From Microbispora sp. NBC_01189 (lineage in GTDB: Bacteria > Actinomycetota > Actinomycetes > Streptosporangiales > Streptosporangiaceae), in contig NZ_CP108581.1 in NCBI RefSeq assembly GCF_036010665.1, forward strand, positions 2,771,501 to 2,835,500: DNA of 64,000 bases, given 5' to 3'. The notes beneath the pieces were generated by a model, which was given only the letters and a program-made list of their open reading frames with translations, was not told the DNA's origin and ran no database searches. A program made the position numbers and the translations under genes. Position 1 is the stretch's first letter. Every line of letters starts with the position of its first letter. This document shows, piece by piece, positions 56,111 through 64,000 of this stretch.

Positions 56111-59100
56111 ATGCCTGACCACGCCACCTCGGACGACCTGCGCTTCGCCGTACTGGGACCCGTCCTGGCGTGGCGCGACGGCGTCGAACTCGACCTCGGC
56201 ACGCCCCTGCAACGCTCCATTCTCGCGATGTTGCTGCTGCGGGAGGGGCACGCGGTCTCGCCGGCCGAGATGATCGACGGCGTGTGGGGGGAGGACGCGC
56301 CGCCGCGTGCGCTGGGCGCGCTGCGCACCTACGTCTCCCGCCTGCGCACCGTCCTCGAACCCGGCCGCTCCCCCAGGACGCCGCCGCAACTGCTGACCTC
56401 GGTGGGCCGGGGGTACGCGCTGCGGCTCGGCCCCGCCCGGCTCGACCTCTCCGTCTTCGACCGGGAGTACGCCGCCGCCGAGTCGGACCGCCGTACGGGC
56501 CGGGTGGGGCAGGCCGCCCGGCGGCTCCGCGGCGCCCTGGGGCTGTGGTCGGGCGAGCCGCTCGCCGGCGCGGTCGGGCCGTACGCCGAGCACCAGCGCG
56601 ACCGGCTGGCCGAGCGCCGCATCGGCGCCGTCGAGGCCCTCATGGAGGTCGACCTCGAACTCGGCCGGCACGCGGAGATCATCTCGGAGCTGGTCGCGCT
56701 CGCCGCCGAGCACCCGCTGCGCGAGCGGATCCGCGTCCAGCTCATGCTGGCCTACTACCGGTGCGGCAGGCAGGCCGAGGCGTTGTCGGTGTTCACCGAG
56801 ACCCGGCAGGCGCTGGTGGACGAGCTCGGCATCGAGCCGGGCGCCGAGCTGAGCGAGATGCACCGGCGGATCCTCGCCGCCGACCCCTCGCTCGCCCCCA
56901 CGTCCCCTCCCGTACGGCTGTCGCAGCACGACGACGCCGACTACGGCGACGACGGGGAGACCACCCGGGGGCATGGCCCGATGGTCGAGATGCCGAGGCC
57001 GGCGCAGCTTCCGGCGGCGATCACCGACTTCACCGGGCGTACCCGCCTGGTGCACCGGCTGCTCGCGCTGCTGCGCGGCGAGGGCCCGTCCGGCGGCACC
57101 GGAGAAGGAGTGCCGATCGCGGCGATGTCGGGCATCGGCGGCGTGGGCAAGACGACCCTGGCCGTCCATGTGGCCCATCTCGCGGAGGACCTGTTCCCCG
57201 ACGGCCAGCTCTACGCCGACCTGCGCGGGTACGGAGTCGAGCCCACCGCGCCGGAGACCGCGCTGGTCGCGTTCCTGCGGGCGCTCGGCATCCCGATGGA
57301 CGTGATCCCCGACGGCCTCGCCGAACGCTCGGCGTTGTTCCGGTCGCTGCTCGCGGACCGCAGGATGCTGGTGCTGCTCGACAACGCCCGGGACGCCGAC
57401 CAGGTGGAGCACCTGCTGCCCGGCTCGGCCGGCTGCGCCGCGATCATCACCAGCCGGGGCAAGCTGGCCGACCTGCCCGCGGCGCGGCTCGTCGACCTCG
57501 ACGTGCTGGAGCCCGACGAGGCGCTGTCGCTGCTGGCCGCGGTCGCGGGGCCGGAGCGGGTGGCGGCCGAGCGGGCGGCCGCGATGGACGTGGTGGCCGC
57601 GTGCGGCTTCCTGCCGCTGGCCGTGCGGATCGTCGCCGCGAGGCTCGCCTCCCGCCCGTCGTGGACGGTGGCCTCGCTCGTCCCCCGGCTCGCCGACGAA
57701 CGCCGCCGCCTGGACGAGATGAAGATCGGAAACCTGGCGGTCTCGGCTACGTTCGCCCTCGGGTACGGCCAGCTGGACGCCCGGCAGGCCAGGGCGTTCC
57801 GGCTGCTGTCGCTGCCGGAGGGCTCGGACATCTCGCTCTCCGCCGCGGCGGCCCTGCTCGACCTCGCCCTCACGGAGACCGAGGACGTGCTGGAGTCGCT
57901 GGTGGACGCCAGCCTGCTGGAGGCGCCCGCGCAGGGCCGCTACCGCTTCCACGACCTGCTCAAGTTGTTCGCCCGGCGGCAGGCGGAGGCGGACGAGGAG
58001 CCCGAGGCCCGGGCGCTCGCGCTGCGCCGCCTGCTCGGCTTCTCGCTGGCGTCGGCGGGCGCGGCGCACCGGCTCGCGTACGAGGGCAGCGCGATCGCCG
58101 ACAACCTGGTCGACCTGGGCATGCGCGGCCACTCCTTCGGCTCCGCCGACGAGGCGGTGGCGTGGCTCTCGGCGGAGGCCGAGAACCTGTTCGCGGCGGT
58201 GGCCCGGGCGTACGGGTCGGGAGAGGACCTGGTCCCCGCGGCCGACCTGCTGCTGGCGCTGGAGCCGCTGCTGGAGTCGGGCACCAGCCAGCGCGAGTTC
58301 GAGCAGCGCGTGTCGGCGCTGCTGACAGCCGCGCGGAACGCGGGCGAGCGGCGCGCGGAGATGCGCTGCCGGTACGTGCTCGGCCGGGTGCTGTTCGGCG
58401 CGAACCGGCTGGCCGAGGCCGAGTCGCACTTCCTCTCCGCCCGGGCCCTGGGCGAGGAGACCGGCGACCACGTCGTGCTCGGCGAGACGTGCAACGCGCT
58501 GGCGGTCGTCGCGGGGCGGCAGCGCCGCCACACCGAGGCGCTCGACTGGTTCGGCCGGGCAGCGACGATCTTCCGTGAGGTCGGCAACACCGCGGGCGAG
58601 GCGCTGGCGTCGTGTTACTCGGCCCGCGACCACCTCGGCCTCGGCCGGCCCGGCGACGCCATCGCCGCCGCCGAGCGGGGTCTCGCGGTCTTCTCCGAGA
58701 TCGGCAGCGGCGCCGGGACGGCCCGGGCGCGCTATCACCTCGGCAACGTGCTGTCACACGTGGGGCGGCTCAACGAGGCCGTCGTCCACCACGCCGAGTG
58801 CCTGGCCTTCTTCCGCGCGAGCAACCAGCGGGTCTGGGAGCAGCGGGTGTGCTACCGGCTCGCCGCGACCTTCATCGCCGCCGGCCGGTACGCCGAGGCC
58901 GCCCGGCACGCCGAGGAGGCCCTCACGGTCAGCCGCGAGATCACCCACCCGTACGGCGAGGCGCAGTCACTGGCCGCGCTCGGCAAGGCCCTCATGGGCG
59001 TCGGAGAGGCCGCGCGGGGCGGGGACGCCCTGGAGAAGGCTCAGGAGATCTTCGCCCGGCTCGGTTCGCCCGAGGCCGCCGACATCGCCGCACTCCTGAC

Positions 59101-59143
59101 CGCCCAGCCCAAGACCCAGGCCCAGGCCCAGGTCGACACGTAG
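56111..59143 (+). CDS. AfsR/SARP-family regulator with NB-ARC and TPR domains
   Basis: 1010 residues from ATG 56111 (CAGGAG upstream). N-terminal OmpR-type winged helix (about 8-100) and bacterial transcriptional activation domain (about 105-255), together the SARP module. NB-ARC ATPase about 310-600 with P-loop GIGGVGKTT (about 340) and MLVLLDNARDADQVE, LPLAVRIVAARL. C-terminal about 670-1000 is built of TPR-like helix pairs (AEAESHFLSARALGEETGD, DAIAAAERGLAVFSEIGSG). Such proteins activate secondary-metabolite or secreted-protein genes in response to nucleotide state. The tail has short QAQAQ repeats. Divergent from a secreted protein gene. Confidence 0.95.
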   Translation: MPDHATSDDLRFAVLGPVLAWRDGVELDLGTPLQRSILAMLLLREGHAVSPAEMIDGVWGEDAPPRALGALRTYVSRLRTVLEPGRSPRTPPQLLTSVGRGYALRLGPARLDLSVFDREYAAAESDRRTGRVGQAARRLRGALGLWSGEPLAGAVGPYAEHQRDRLAERRIGAVEALMEVDLELGRHAEIISELVALAAEHPLRERIRVQLMLAYYRCGRQAEALSVFTETRQALVDELGIEPGAELSEMHRRILAADPSLAPTSPPVRLSQHDDADYGDDGETTRGHGPMVEMPRPAQLPAAITDFTGRTRLVHRLLALLRGEGPSGGTGEGVPIAAMSGIGGVGKTTLAVHVAHLAEDLFPDGQLYADLRGYGVEPTAPETALVAFLRALGIPMDVIPDGLAERSALFRSLLADRRMLVLLDNARDADQVEHLLPGSAGCAAIITSRGKLADLPAARLVDLDVLEPDEALSLLAAVAGPERVAAERAAAMDVVAACGFLPLAVRIVAARLASRPSWTVASLVPRLADERRRLDEMKIGNLAVSATFALGYGQLDARQARAFRLLSLPEGSDISLSAAAALLDLALTETEDVLESLVDASLLEAPAQGRYRFHDLLKLFARRQAEADEEPEARALALRRLLGFSLASAGAAHRLAYEGSAIADNLVDLGMRGHSFGSADEAVAWLSAEAENLFAAVARAYGSGEDLVPAADLLLALEPLLESGTSQREFEQRVSALLTAARNAGERRAEMRCRYVLGRVLFGANRLAEAESHFLSARALGEETGDHVVLGETCNALAVVAGRQRRHTEALDWFGRAATIFREVGNTAGEALASCYSARDHLGLGRPGDAIAAAERGLAVFSEIGSGAGTARARYHLGNVLSHVGRLNEAVVHHAECLAFFRASNQRVWEQRVCYRLAATFIAAGRYAEAARHAEEALTVSREITHPYGEAQSLAALGKALMGVGEAARGGDALEKAQEIFARLGSPEAADIAALLTAQPKTQAQAQVDT

Positions 59144-59454
59144 GTCGAATCGCAGGTCGTCGTCCAACCGGCTCATCCGGACGTGGTTGATCACACGCTC
59201 ACCCCTTCCCGTGTTCCGGAGACCCGTACTCCGGAGAGATCGGCCCGGCCGGCCGCCCGCCGCCTTGGGGCGCGCAGGGGGCCCGGTCCTTACCGGTGCG
59301 CCCCGTGGCGGCTCGCCGCCTCACATGAACGACCGGCCAGGCTTCGGCGCGGGCCCCGAACCCCCCCGGAGCCCGCACATGACCAGAGTCGCTCCGGACG
59401 TTCAACTTCCGATCAACACGGGCTTGCAACCGGGGTTGCAGCCGAGCTTGCGCT
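59144..59454. other. Intergenic region without a gene
   Basis: 311 bp between the convergent SARP gene and methyltransferase gene. It includes repeats of CCGGAGA/CTCCGGA near 59210-59240 and GCTTGCAACC/GGTTGCAGCC near 59420-59450. No supported frame or clear terminator. Confidence 0.6.
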
Positions 59455-60918
59455 CTAACCGGCGACCGAGAGAAAGCCCTCGGCGACCAGCGGGCGGAGC
59501 GCCGCGGGGGCCCGGCCGAGCACGGCGTCCGGGTCCTCTCCGGTGAGTTCCGCGATCGCGGCGAGCAGCGGCCGCGTGGGCAGGTCTCCGTCGCACACCC
59601 CTGCCAGGGCCGCCTCAACCGTCCCCACGGCGGCCGTACGGCGGGCGCCCCGGGTCTGCCGGAGCACGATGCGGGAGGGGTCGTCGGCGCCGGGCGGGCC
59701 GACACGCTCCTCCGCGACACCCTCGGCCACCCTGAGGCGCGCGTCGAGCAGGTCCTCGTCGGAGAGCTCGTACGCCGTCCGCGCAGCCCGCAGAACCTCC
59801 TCGACCAGCGCGCCGGCCGGCGGCTCCACCGGGTGCGTCAGCTCCTCCACCCGCACCAGCGGGCTGAGCGAACCGGAGTCGTGCAGGGCGATCCAGCCGA
59901 AGCCGACGCCGGTCACGTCCATCGACTCGAACCACGCGAGCCATTCGTCGTAGCGCTCCCGGTAGGCCGAGGTGCCGTGCTCGGCGGAGTCGCGCAGCCA
60001 CAGCTCGACGTACTCGGCGGGGTCCTGCACGTCGCGTTGCACGGCCCAGCCGTCGCAGCCGGTCTCGGTGAGCCAGCCGCCCACCCTGTCCGGCCAGTCC
60101 TCACCCTTGACGTGCAGCCAGTTGGCGAGGAAGCGGGCGTGCCCGCCCTGGGCGAGATGGCGGGGCGTGCGCCGGACGAGCTCGCGGCAGAAGTCGTCGC
60201 CGCGCCGCCCGGTCTCGCGGTAGGTGTACCTCGCCTCCGGCGCGATGACGAACGGCGGGTTGGACACCACGAGGTCGAACCTCTCGCCGTCCACCGGGTC
60301 GTACATCGACCCCTCGCGCGCCTCGACGCCGTACACGCCGGACAGCTCCCAGCTGAGGCGGGCGAGCCGCAGCGCGCGGCGGTTCACGTCGGTCGCGACG
60401 ACCTCACCGGCCCGGGGAGCGAGGTGCAGCACCTGCACCCCGCAGCCGGTGCCGAGGTCGAGCGCCCGGCCGGCCGGGGCGGCCCAGCCGAGCTGGGCGA
60501 GGTTCGCCGACGCCCCGCCGGCCCCGACGACGTGGTCGGGGCGCAGGGAGGGGTCGCCGGGCCGCACCTTGCGGTCGGAGACGACGTACGCCGGGTCGGC
60601 CGTCCCCGCGTCCCAGGGCTGGAGATGCACGGCGGCCTGGACGGTGTCGCCCAGCCGCACCAGCAGACCGGCCTCGATGAGGTCCTGGAGGGGCAGGTCG
60701 GCGGCGGCCATGCTGACCGGGACGCCGAGCCACCACAGACGGATGAGCGCGGCGAGGGGGTCGGCGTCCCTGGTGGCGCGCAGCGCGGGCACGATCTCCT
60801 CACGGGCCAGGGCCGAGGCCGCCATGTCGCCCAGCCGCTCACGTACGCCGTCGATCGAGTAACCGGTCTCCACGAATCTGTCGCGAAGCCGTCGGACCAG
60901 GTCAGAAGGGGCGTCCAC
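59455..60918 (-). CDS. SAM-dependent methyltransferase with NPPF motif (HemK-like core)
   Basis: 487 residues from GTG 60918. An N-terminal helical region (about 1-145) includes a Pro/Asp-rich substrate part. The methyltransferase core at about 155-290 has RALDLGTGCGVQVLHLAP, VATDVNRRALRLA and the N5-glutamine/adenine-type catalytic DLVVSNPPFVIAPEA. The C-terminal 150 residues form a winged-helix-like region. NPPF implies methylation of an amide or amino group in protein, RNA or DNA. The architecture is common in actinomycetes but the target is unclear. Single gene. Confidence 0.88.
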   Translation of the reverse strand: MDAPSDLVRRLRDRFVETGYSIDGVRERLGDMAASALAREEIVPALRATRDADPLAALIRLWWLGVPVSMAAADLPLQDLIEAGLLVRLGDTVQAAVHLQPWDAGTADPAYVVSDRKVRPGDPSLRPDHVVGAGGASANLAQLGWAAPAGRALDLGTGCGVQVLHLAPRAGEVVATDVNRRALRLARLSWELSGVYGVEAREGSMYDPVDGERFDLVVSNPPFVIAPEARYTYRETGRRGDDFCRELVRRTPRHLAQGGHARFLANWLHVKGEDWPDRVGGWLTETGCDGWAVQRDVQDPAEYVELWLRDSAEHGTSAYRERYDEWLAWFESMDVTGVGFGWIALHDSGSLSPLVRVEELTHPVEPPAGALVEEVLRAARTAYELSDEDLLDARLRVAEGVAEERVGPPGADDPSRIVLRQTRGARRTAAVGTVEAALAGVCDGDLPTRPLLAAIAELTGEDPDAVLGRAPAALRPLVAEGFLSVAG

Positions 60919-61037
60919 GGATCGAATGTATCGCGGCGCCGCCGGACGGCACGCGGACTTCGGCGGTAAGCCGTTGATAAGTGAAACTCAAGCCGCAGGC
61001 CGTATTCATATGGGGAACCCCCCGACCGAGGACCCCG

Positions 61038-61361
61038 ATGCTGCTGCCCTGTCTGGCGTGCGACTGCCGCCTGCGCTCCGACGAGTATTTCGACGCCTGC
61101 CACGACTACAACCGGGCCAGGGACGTCGTCATGTGGACCTGTCCCCGCTGCGGCAACCGGGACGAGATCCGCGTCTTCCCGGGAGAGCTGGGCTTCGGGT
61201 ACGCCCGCGGCAGGCGGTTCGACGTACAGGACCGCGTGCCGGTGCCGGGGCTGCGGCGTCACCGCTACGAGCTGCGGCTGGAGATCTGTCTCGACGGCCG
61301 GGTGTGGCGGGTGCTCAGCCGGGAGCTGCCGGGCCCCGGCGTTGGCGCTACGGCGTCTTGA
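61038..61361 (+). CDS. Small zinc-ribbon protein
   Basis: 107 residues from ATG 61038 (an upstream in-frame ATG exists at 60981). Two CxxC motifs form a zinc ribbon: CLACDC at the N-terminus and CPRCGN about 34 residues later. The C-terminal half (DRVPVPGLRRHRYELRLEICLDGRVWRVLS) is a beta-rich basic region. No signal peptide. It overlaps the convergent TetR gene by 14 bp. Function unknown; nucleic-acid or protein binding is typical of such ribbons. Confidence 0.7.
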   Translation: MLLPCLACDCRLRSDEYFDACHDYNRARDVVMWTCPRCGNRDEIRVFPGELGFGYARGRRFDVQDRVPVPGLRRHRYELRLEICLDGRVWRVLSRELPGPGVGATAS

Positions 61362-61938
61362 GACTGTGCCAGGCGGCCTCGCCCAGCTCGCGGATCTCCT
61401 CCGCGGTGGGCTGGTGGGCACCGCTGAACCACAGGCGGCACATCTCCTGCGCCGGGCCGAGCCACAGCACGTAGCACATGGTGGGGGGGACCGGCCGGAG
61501 CTCGCCGTTCTTCACGTGCGGCCGCCACCAGTCGGCGACCTGGCGGAAGAAGTCGCGCCGCGACTCGGCGACCTCCGGGCCGCCGGGCTCGTTGCGGCGG
61601 GGCGGGCGCTCGCTGATCAGCAGGCGGGCGCGTTCCGGGTGCTCCCCGCACCACGCCATGTGCAGGGCGACGATGGCCTCGATCCCGCCGCGCGCGTCCT
61701 CGTGCCGGATGAGCTCGTCGACGAACGCGTCCTGGTAGGCCTCCAGGATCTCGGCGTAGAGCACCCCGTAGACGTGCTCCTTGCTGGTGAAGTGGTGGTA
61801 GAAGCTGCCGACGCTGACGCCGCTCTCCTGGCGGAGGCTGGCGAGCGTGGTGGCGGACACCCCGCTCTGGCTGAACCTGCGCAGGGCGCCCTCGATGATC
61901 CTTGCCCTGCCGTCCCGCCCGCTTCTCACGTTGTTCAC
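61348..61938 (-). CDS. TetR-family regulator
   Basis: 196 residues; GTG 61938 (or 61929) is chosen because the helix-turn-helix follows at once (RARIIEGALRRFSQSGVSATTLASLRQESGVSVGSFYHHFTSKEHVY). The C-terminal TetR_C-like domain has FVDELIRHEDARGGIEAIVALH and WCGEHPERARLLIS. No Shine-Dalgarno is visible, so it may be leaderless. An inverted repeat overlaps its start and the divergent HxlR promoter, suggesting autoregulation. Ligand unknown. Confidence 0.88.
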   Translation of the reverse strand: MNNVRSGRDGRARIIEGALRRFSQSGVSATTLASLRQESGVSVGSFYHHFTSKEHVYGVLYAEILEAYQDAFVDELIRHEDARGGIEAIVALHMAWCGEHPERARLLISERPPRRNEPGGPEVAESRRDFFRQVADWWRPHVKNGELRPVPPTMCYVLWLGPAQEMCRLWFSGAHQPTAEEIRELGEAAWHSLKTP

Positions 61939-61972
61939 AAAGTCAATGGTGAACCAACAGAACCTTGTTCTG
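61931..61972. promoter_or_regulatory. Two adjacent dyads between divergent TetR and HxlR genes
   Basis: GTTCAC-N10-GTGAAC (61933-61954, extendable to TTG/CAA with a 1-nt slip) is followed by CAGAAC-CTT-GTTCTG (61958-61972), a perfect 6-3-6 palindrome. The first overlaps the TetR start codon. Each regulator may own one site. Confidence 0.65.
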
Positions 61973-62031
61973 CAAACGCGGGAGTGGCTTCGGATTCGAT
62001 TGTGGCAGACCGGAAGGGGTTTCTGCATACG

Positions 62032-62508
62032 ATGCGTGACATGCGGCGTTATCGGGTGGACAACTGCTCCATCGAGCGAACCCTCGCCGTGCTCGGCGAG
62101 AAGTGGACGCTCCTGGTGCTGCGGGAGGCGTTCACCGGCGTCCGGCGGTTCGCCGATCTCCAGTCCCGTACGGGGGCGCCCCGGCAGGTGCTCAGCGCCC
62201 GGCTGTCCCGCCTCGTCGACGAGGGACTGCTGCGCAAGGTGCCCTACCAGGAGCCCGGCCAGCGTCAGCGCGACGAGTACCGGCTCACCCAGAAAGGGCT
62301 CGACCTCTACCCGATTCTGATCGCCCTGATGCACTGGGGCGACCGCTACCTCGCCGACTCCGCCGGGCCGCCGGTCGTGGTGACCCACCGCGACTGCGGC
62401 GCACCGGTCGCGCTGCGGCTGCTGTGCGCGGACGGCCACGAGGTCGGCGGGCCCCGGGAGGCGACCCCCCGCCCCGGCCCCGGCGCCCGGCTCGGCGCCC
62501 CCGCCTGA
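62032..62508 (+). CDS. HxlR-family regulator
   Basis: 158 residues; ATG 62032 or 62041. The winged helix is typical: CSIERTLAVLGEKWTLLVLREAFTGVRRFADLQSRTGAPRQVLSARLSRLVDEGLLRKVPYQEPGQRQRDEYRLTQKGLDLYPILIALMHWGDRYL. The Cys near the N-terminus (NCSIE) is the position that senses quinones or electrophiles in HypR/YodB relatives. A C-terminal zinc-knuckle-like HRDCGAPV...LLCADGHEV resembles the extension of many actinomycete HxlR proteins. Divergent from TetR, the two may cross-regulate. Confidence 0.92.
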   Translation: MRDMRRYRVDNCSIERTLAVLGEKWTLLVLREAFTGVRRFADLQSRTGAPRQVLSARLSRLVDEGLLRKVPYQEPGQRQRDEYRLTQKGLDLYPILIALMHWGDRYLADSAGPPVVVTHRDCGAPVALRLLCADGHEVGGPREATPRPGPGARLGAPA

Positions 62509-62607
62509 CCGCTACCCGACCTACCGACACCCGGGCCGACACCTGGACCGGCACCCGGAGCGACGCCTGACATACGGACCACCCATAGGGCTGCCTAGGC
62601 TGGTCAC

Positions 62608-63513
62608 GTGTACCGGTTCCTCCTCTCACGCCGCTGGGTCGGGCTGCACCTGCTCGTGCTCGCGCTGATCCCCGCCTTCTTCTTCCTGGGGAAGTGGCAG
62701 TGGGGGCGGTTCGAGGAGAACTCGGCCAGAAGCACCAGGATCACCGCCAACCTCGCCGCGGCGCCCGAGCCGATCGACCGGCTCGACCGACCCGGCGGGG
62801 CCGTACCGGAGAAGGACGGGCACCGTCTCGTCACCGCGACCGGGCGGTACGACCCCGCGCACGAACTCGTGGTGCGCCGCCGCACCCTCAACGCCCGGGT
62901 CGGGTTCTATGTGGTCACCCCGCTCGTCACCCCCGGCGGCGCCGTGCTGGTGAACCGGGGCTGGGTCCCGGCCGGCGCGACCGCGGACGCGCCGCCGCGG
63001 GTGCCCGTGCCGCCCGCCGGAGAGGTGACGGTCACCGGGCGGCTGCGCCCGGCCGAGACGCGGGAGAACAGCGGGATCAGGGTCCGGGCCGGGCTGCCCG
63101 CCGGCCAGATCCTGCTGATCGACACGTCCACGGTGGCCAGGGGCCTGCCGTATCCGGTCTACGGCGGCTTCGTCGAGCTGACCGGCCAGCGGCCACCGGC
63201 CGGCGCCTCCCCCGAGCTCCTGCCGCCGCCGGACGTGGGCGCCGGTGGCGGGCTCAACCTCGCGTACGCCGTGCAGTGGTGGTTGTTCATCGGGATCGCG
63301 GTGGGCGGCTGGGTCCTGCTCATCCGCCGGGAGGCCCGCGATCTGCGGGAGGCCGGAGAACACCGGGGAGAACACCGGGAAGGACACCGGGAAGGACACC
63401 GGGAAGGACACTGCGGAGGACACTGCGGAGGACACTGCGGAGGACACTGCGGAGGACACTGCGGAGGCCGCCGTCCCCGAGGACGCGCCAGACGCGTTGA
63501 TCACACCCAGTGA
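62608..63513 (+). CDS. SURF1-family cytochrome oxidase assembly protein, frame-shifted repeat tail
   Basis: 301 residues. Two membrane helices flank the SURF1 domain: LHLLVLALIPAFFFLGKWQW (about 13-32, followed by the conserved RFEENSA) and YAVQWWLFIGIAVGGWVLLIRRE (about 222-244). Between them are LVTATGRYDP, VVRRRTLNARVGFYVVTPL, VLVNRGWVPAG and VYGGFVELTGQRP. The tail has HREG/HCGG blocks from nine 12-bp units (63355-63462) and looks unnatural; one base off, the same DNA reads EDTA repeats then EAAVPEDAPDAL, suggesting a frameshift after REAG. SURF1 aids heme a insertion in aa3 oxidase. Confidence 0.92.
   Translation: MYRFLLSRRWVGLHLLVLALIPAFFFLGKWQWGRFEENSARSTRITANLAAAPEPIDRLDRPGGAVPEKDGHRLVTATGRYDPAHELVVRRRTLNARVGFYVVTPLVTPGGAVLVNRGWVPAGATADAPPRVPVPPAGEVTVTGRLRPAETRENSGIRVRAGLPAGQILLIDTSTVARGLPYPVYGGFVELTGQRPPAGASPELLPPPDVGAGGGLNLAYAVQWWLFIGIAVGGWVLLIRREARDLREAGEHRGEHREGHREGHREGHCGGHCGGHCGGHCGGHCGGRRPRGRARRVDHTQ
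63355..63462 (+). repeat. 12-bp tandem repeat x9 in the SURF1 tail
   Basis: Units pass from GGAGAACACCGG through GAAGGACACCGG to GGAGGACACTGC, nine in all, the last four identical. A multiple of three, so copy-number change keeps frame. Confidence 0.95.
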
Positions 63514-63601
63514 CCGGGACACCGCAAGGTGAGCGAACGGATACCAACCGGAGACCTCGCAGCTTGTACCGTGTTATCCCTTGGCTTTACCGTTTACTCT
63601 C

Positions 63602-64000
63602 GTGACGACGCCGCTGCATCCCGACCCAGAGCCGAGGCGGCGGGACTACGTGATCATTTCGGTCGACGATCATCTGATCGAGCCGGCCGACCTCTTCGAG
63701 GGCCGTCTCCCGGAGAAGTACAAGGACCTCGCGCCCAAGGTCGTCGAGACCGAGGCGGGTCACCAGGTGTGGCGGTACGGCGGCGCCACCTATCCCTGCG
63801 CCGGGGTCGACGTGGGGGCGGGCCTGCCCAAGGAGCAGTGGACCCTCGACCCCGTGCGCTTCGACGACATGCGGCCGGGCTGCCACGACATCGAGGCACG
63901 CATCGGTGACATGGACCGCGCCGGGATCTGGGCGGCCCTCTGCTTCCCTGGGATGCTGGCGAGCCAGGCGGGCGTGGCGTTCGGCCGCACCCGCGACCAG
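63602..64000 (+). CDS. Amidohydrolase family protein, N-terminal part (runs off window)
   Basis: Open from GTG 63602 to the end of the window, 133 codons. It begins with a short basic lead and the amidohydrolase_2 motif DYVIISVDDHLIEPADLF (metal-ligand Asp-x-His), then LPEKYKDLAPKVVETEAGHQVW and DMRPGCHDIEARIGDMDRAGIWAALCFPG, the usual first two strands of a metal-dependent TIM barrel related to decarboxylases and hydrolases. Upstream TTGTAC and TTTACT-like elements may form a promoter with a very short leader. Substrate unknown. Confidence 0.88.
   Translation, partial: MTTPLHPDPEPRRRDYVIISVDDHLIEPADLFEGRLPEKYKDLAPKVVETEAGHQVWRYGGATYPCAGVDVGAGLPKEQWTLDPVRFDDMRPGCHDIEARIGDMDRAGIWAALCFPGMLASQAGVAFGRTRDQ

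Noticed and set aside
56078..58738. 886-residue minus-strand open frame
   Set aside because: Antisense shadow of the AfsR-like regulator.

Overview
The window is about 70% G+C chromosomal DNA with dense, often 4-bp-overlapping genes and frequent GTG starts. It looks like a mycelial actinomycete. The AfsR/SARP regulator, CU044-type anti-sigma factor, mycothiol-dependent isomerase-like protein, DUF222-HNH protein and CebR-type operator fit Streptosporangiales or Streptomycetales; the exact genus is inference. No rRNA, tRNA, prophage, IS element or CRISPR array was found.

Layout. 1-0.7 kb: end of a sugar ABC permease. 0.7-3.3 kb: a decayed DUF234 ATPase, then four tandem paralogous small secreted proteins, the most novel-looking item here. 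3.3-17.1 kb: a dispersed partner-switching set (PP2C phosphatase, three intact STAS proteins, one STAS remnant, one RsbW-like kinase). Interleaved with it are an Rsm22-like protein, a divergent PL8 lyase / Cip1-like pair around a perfect CebR-type palindrome, a CofD/YvcK-like protein, an ECF sigma/anti-sigma pair and a GCS2-type ligase. 17-25 kb: small proteins, an epimerase, a NERD-pseudokinase, a PNPOx-like protein, a kinase-like protein with a broken P-loop, two Cys-cluster surface proteins and a flavin disulfide reductase. 25-31 kb: two-component system, ABC-2 exporter, DinB-like protein and CPBP protease. 31-43 kb: polysaccharide deacetylase and a seven-gene operon (Opp-type importer, GH2 beta-mannosidase, ManA) with a divergent LacI regulator. 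43-47.6 kb: sulfate importer with its own Rrf2 regulator. 47.6-64 kb: Ser/Thr kinase, CooC-like ATPase under a Zur-like box, FabG-like SDR, DUF222-HNH protein, GNAT, a secreted protein divergent from a large AfsR-like regulator, methyltransferase, zinc ribbon, TetR/HxlR pair, SURF1 and the start of an amidohydrolase.

Themes. Plant-polysaccharide use recurs: a cellulose-type operator on PL8/Cip1 genes and an intact mannoside import-hydrolysis-isomerisation pathway. Regulatory proteins are abundant. At least nine genes carry in-frame 12- or 15-bp minisatellites in linkers or tails, and two genes appear frame-shifted, one at a homopolymer and one inside a minisatellite. All functions are inferred from motifs read by eye; no database search was run.
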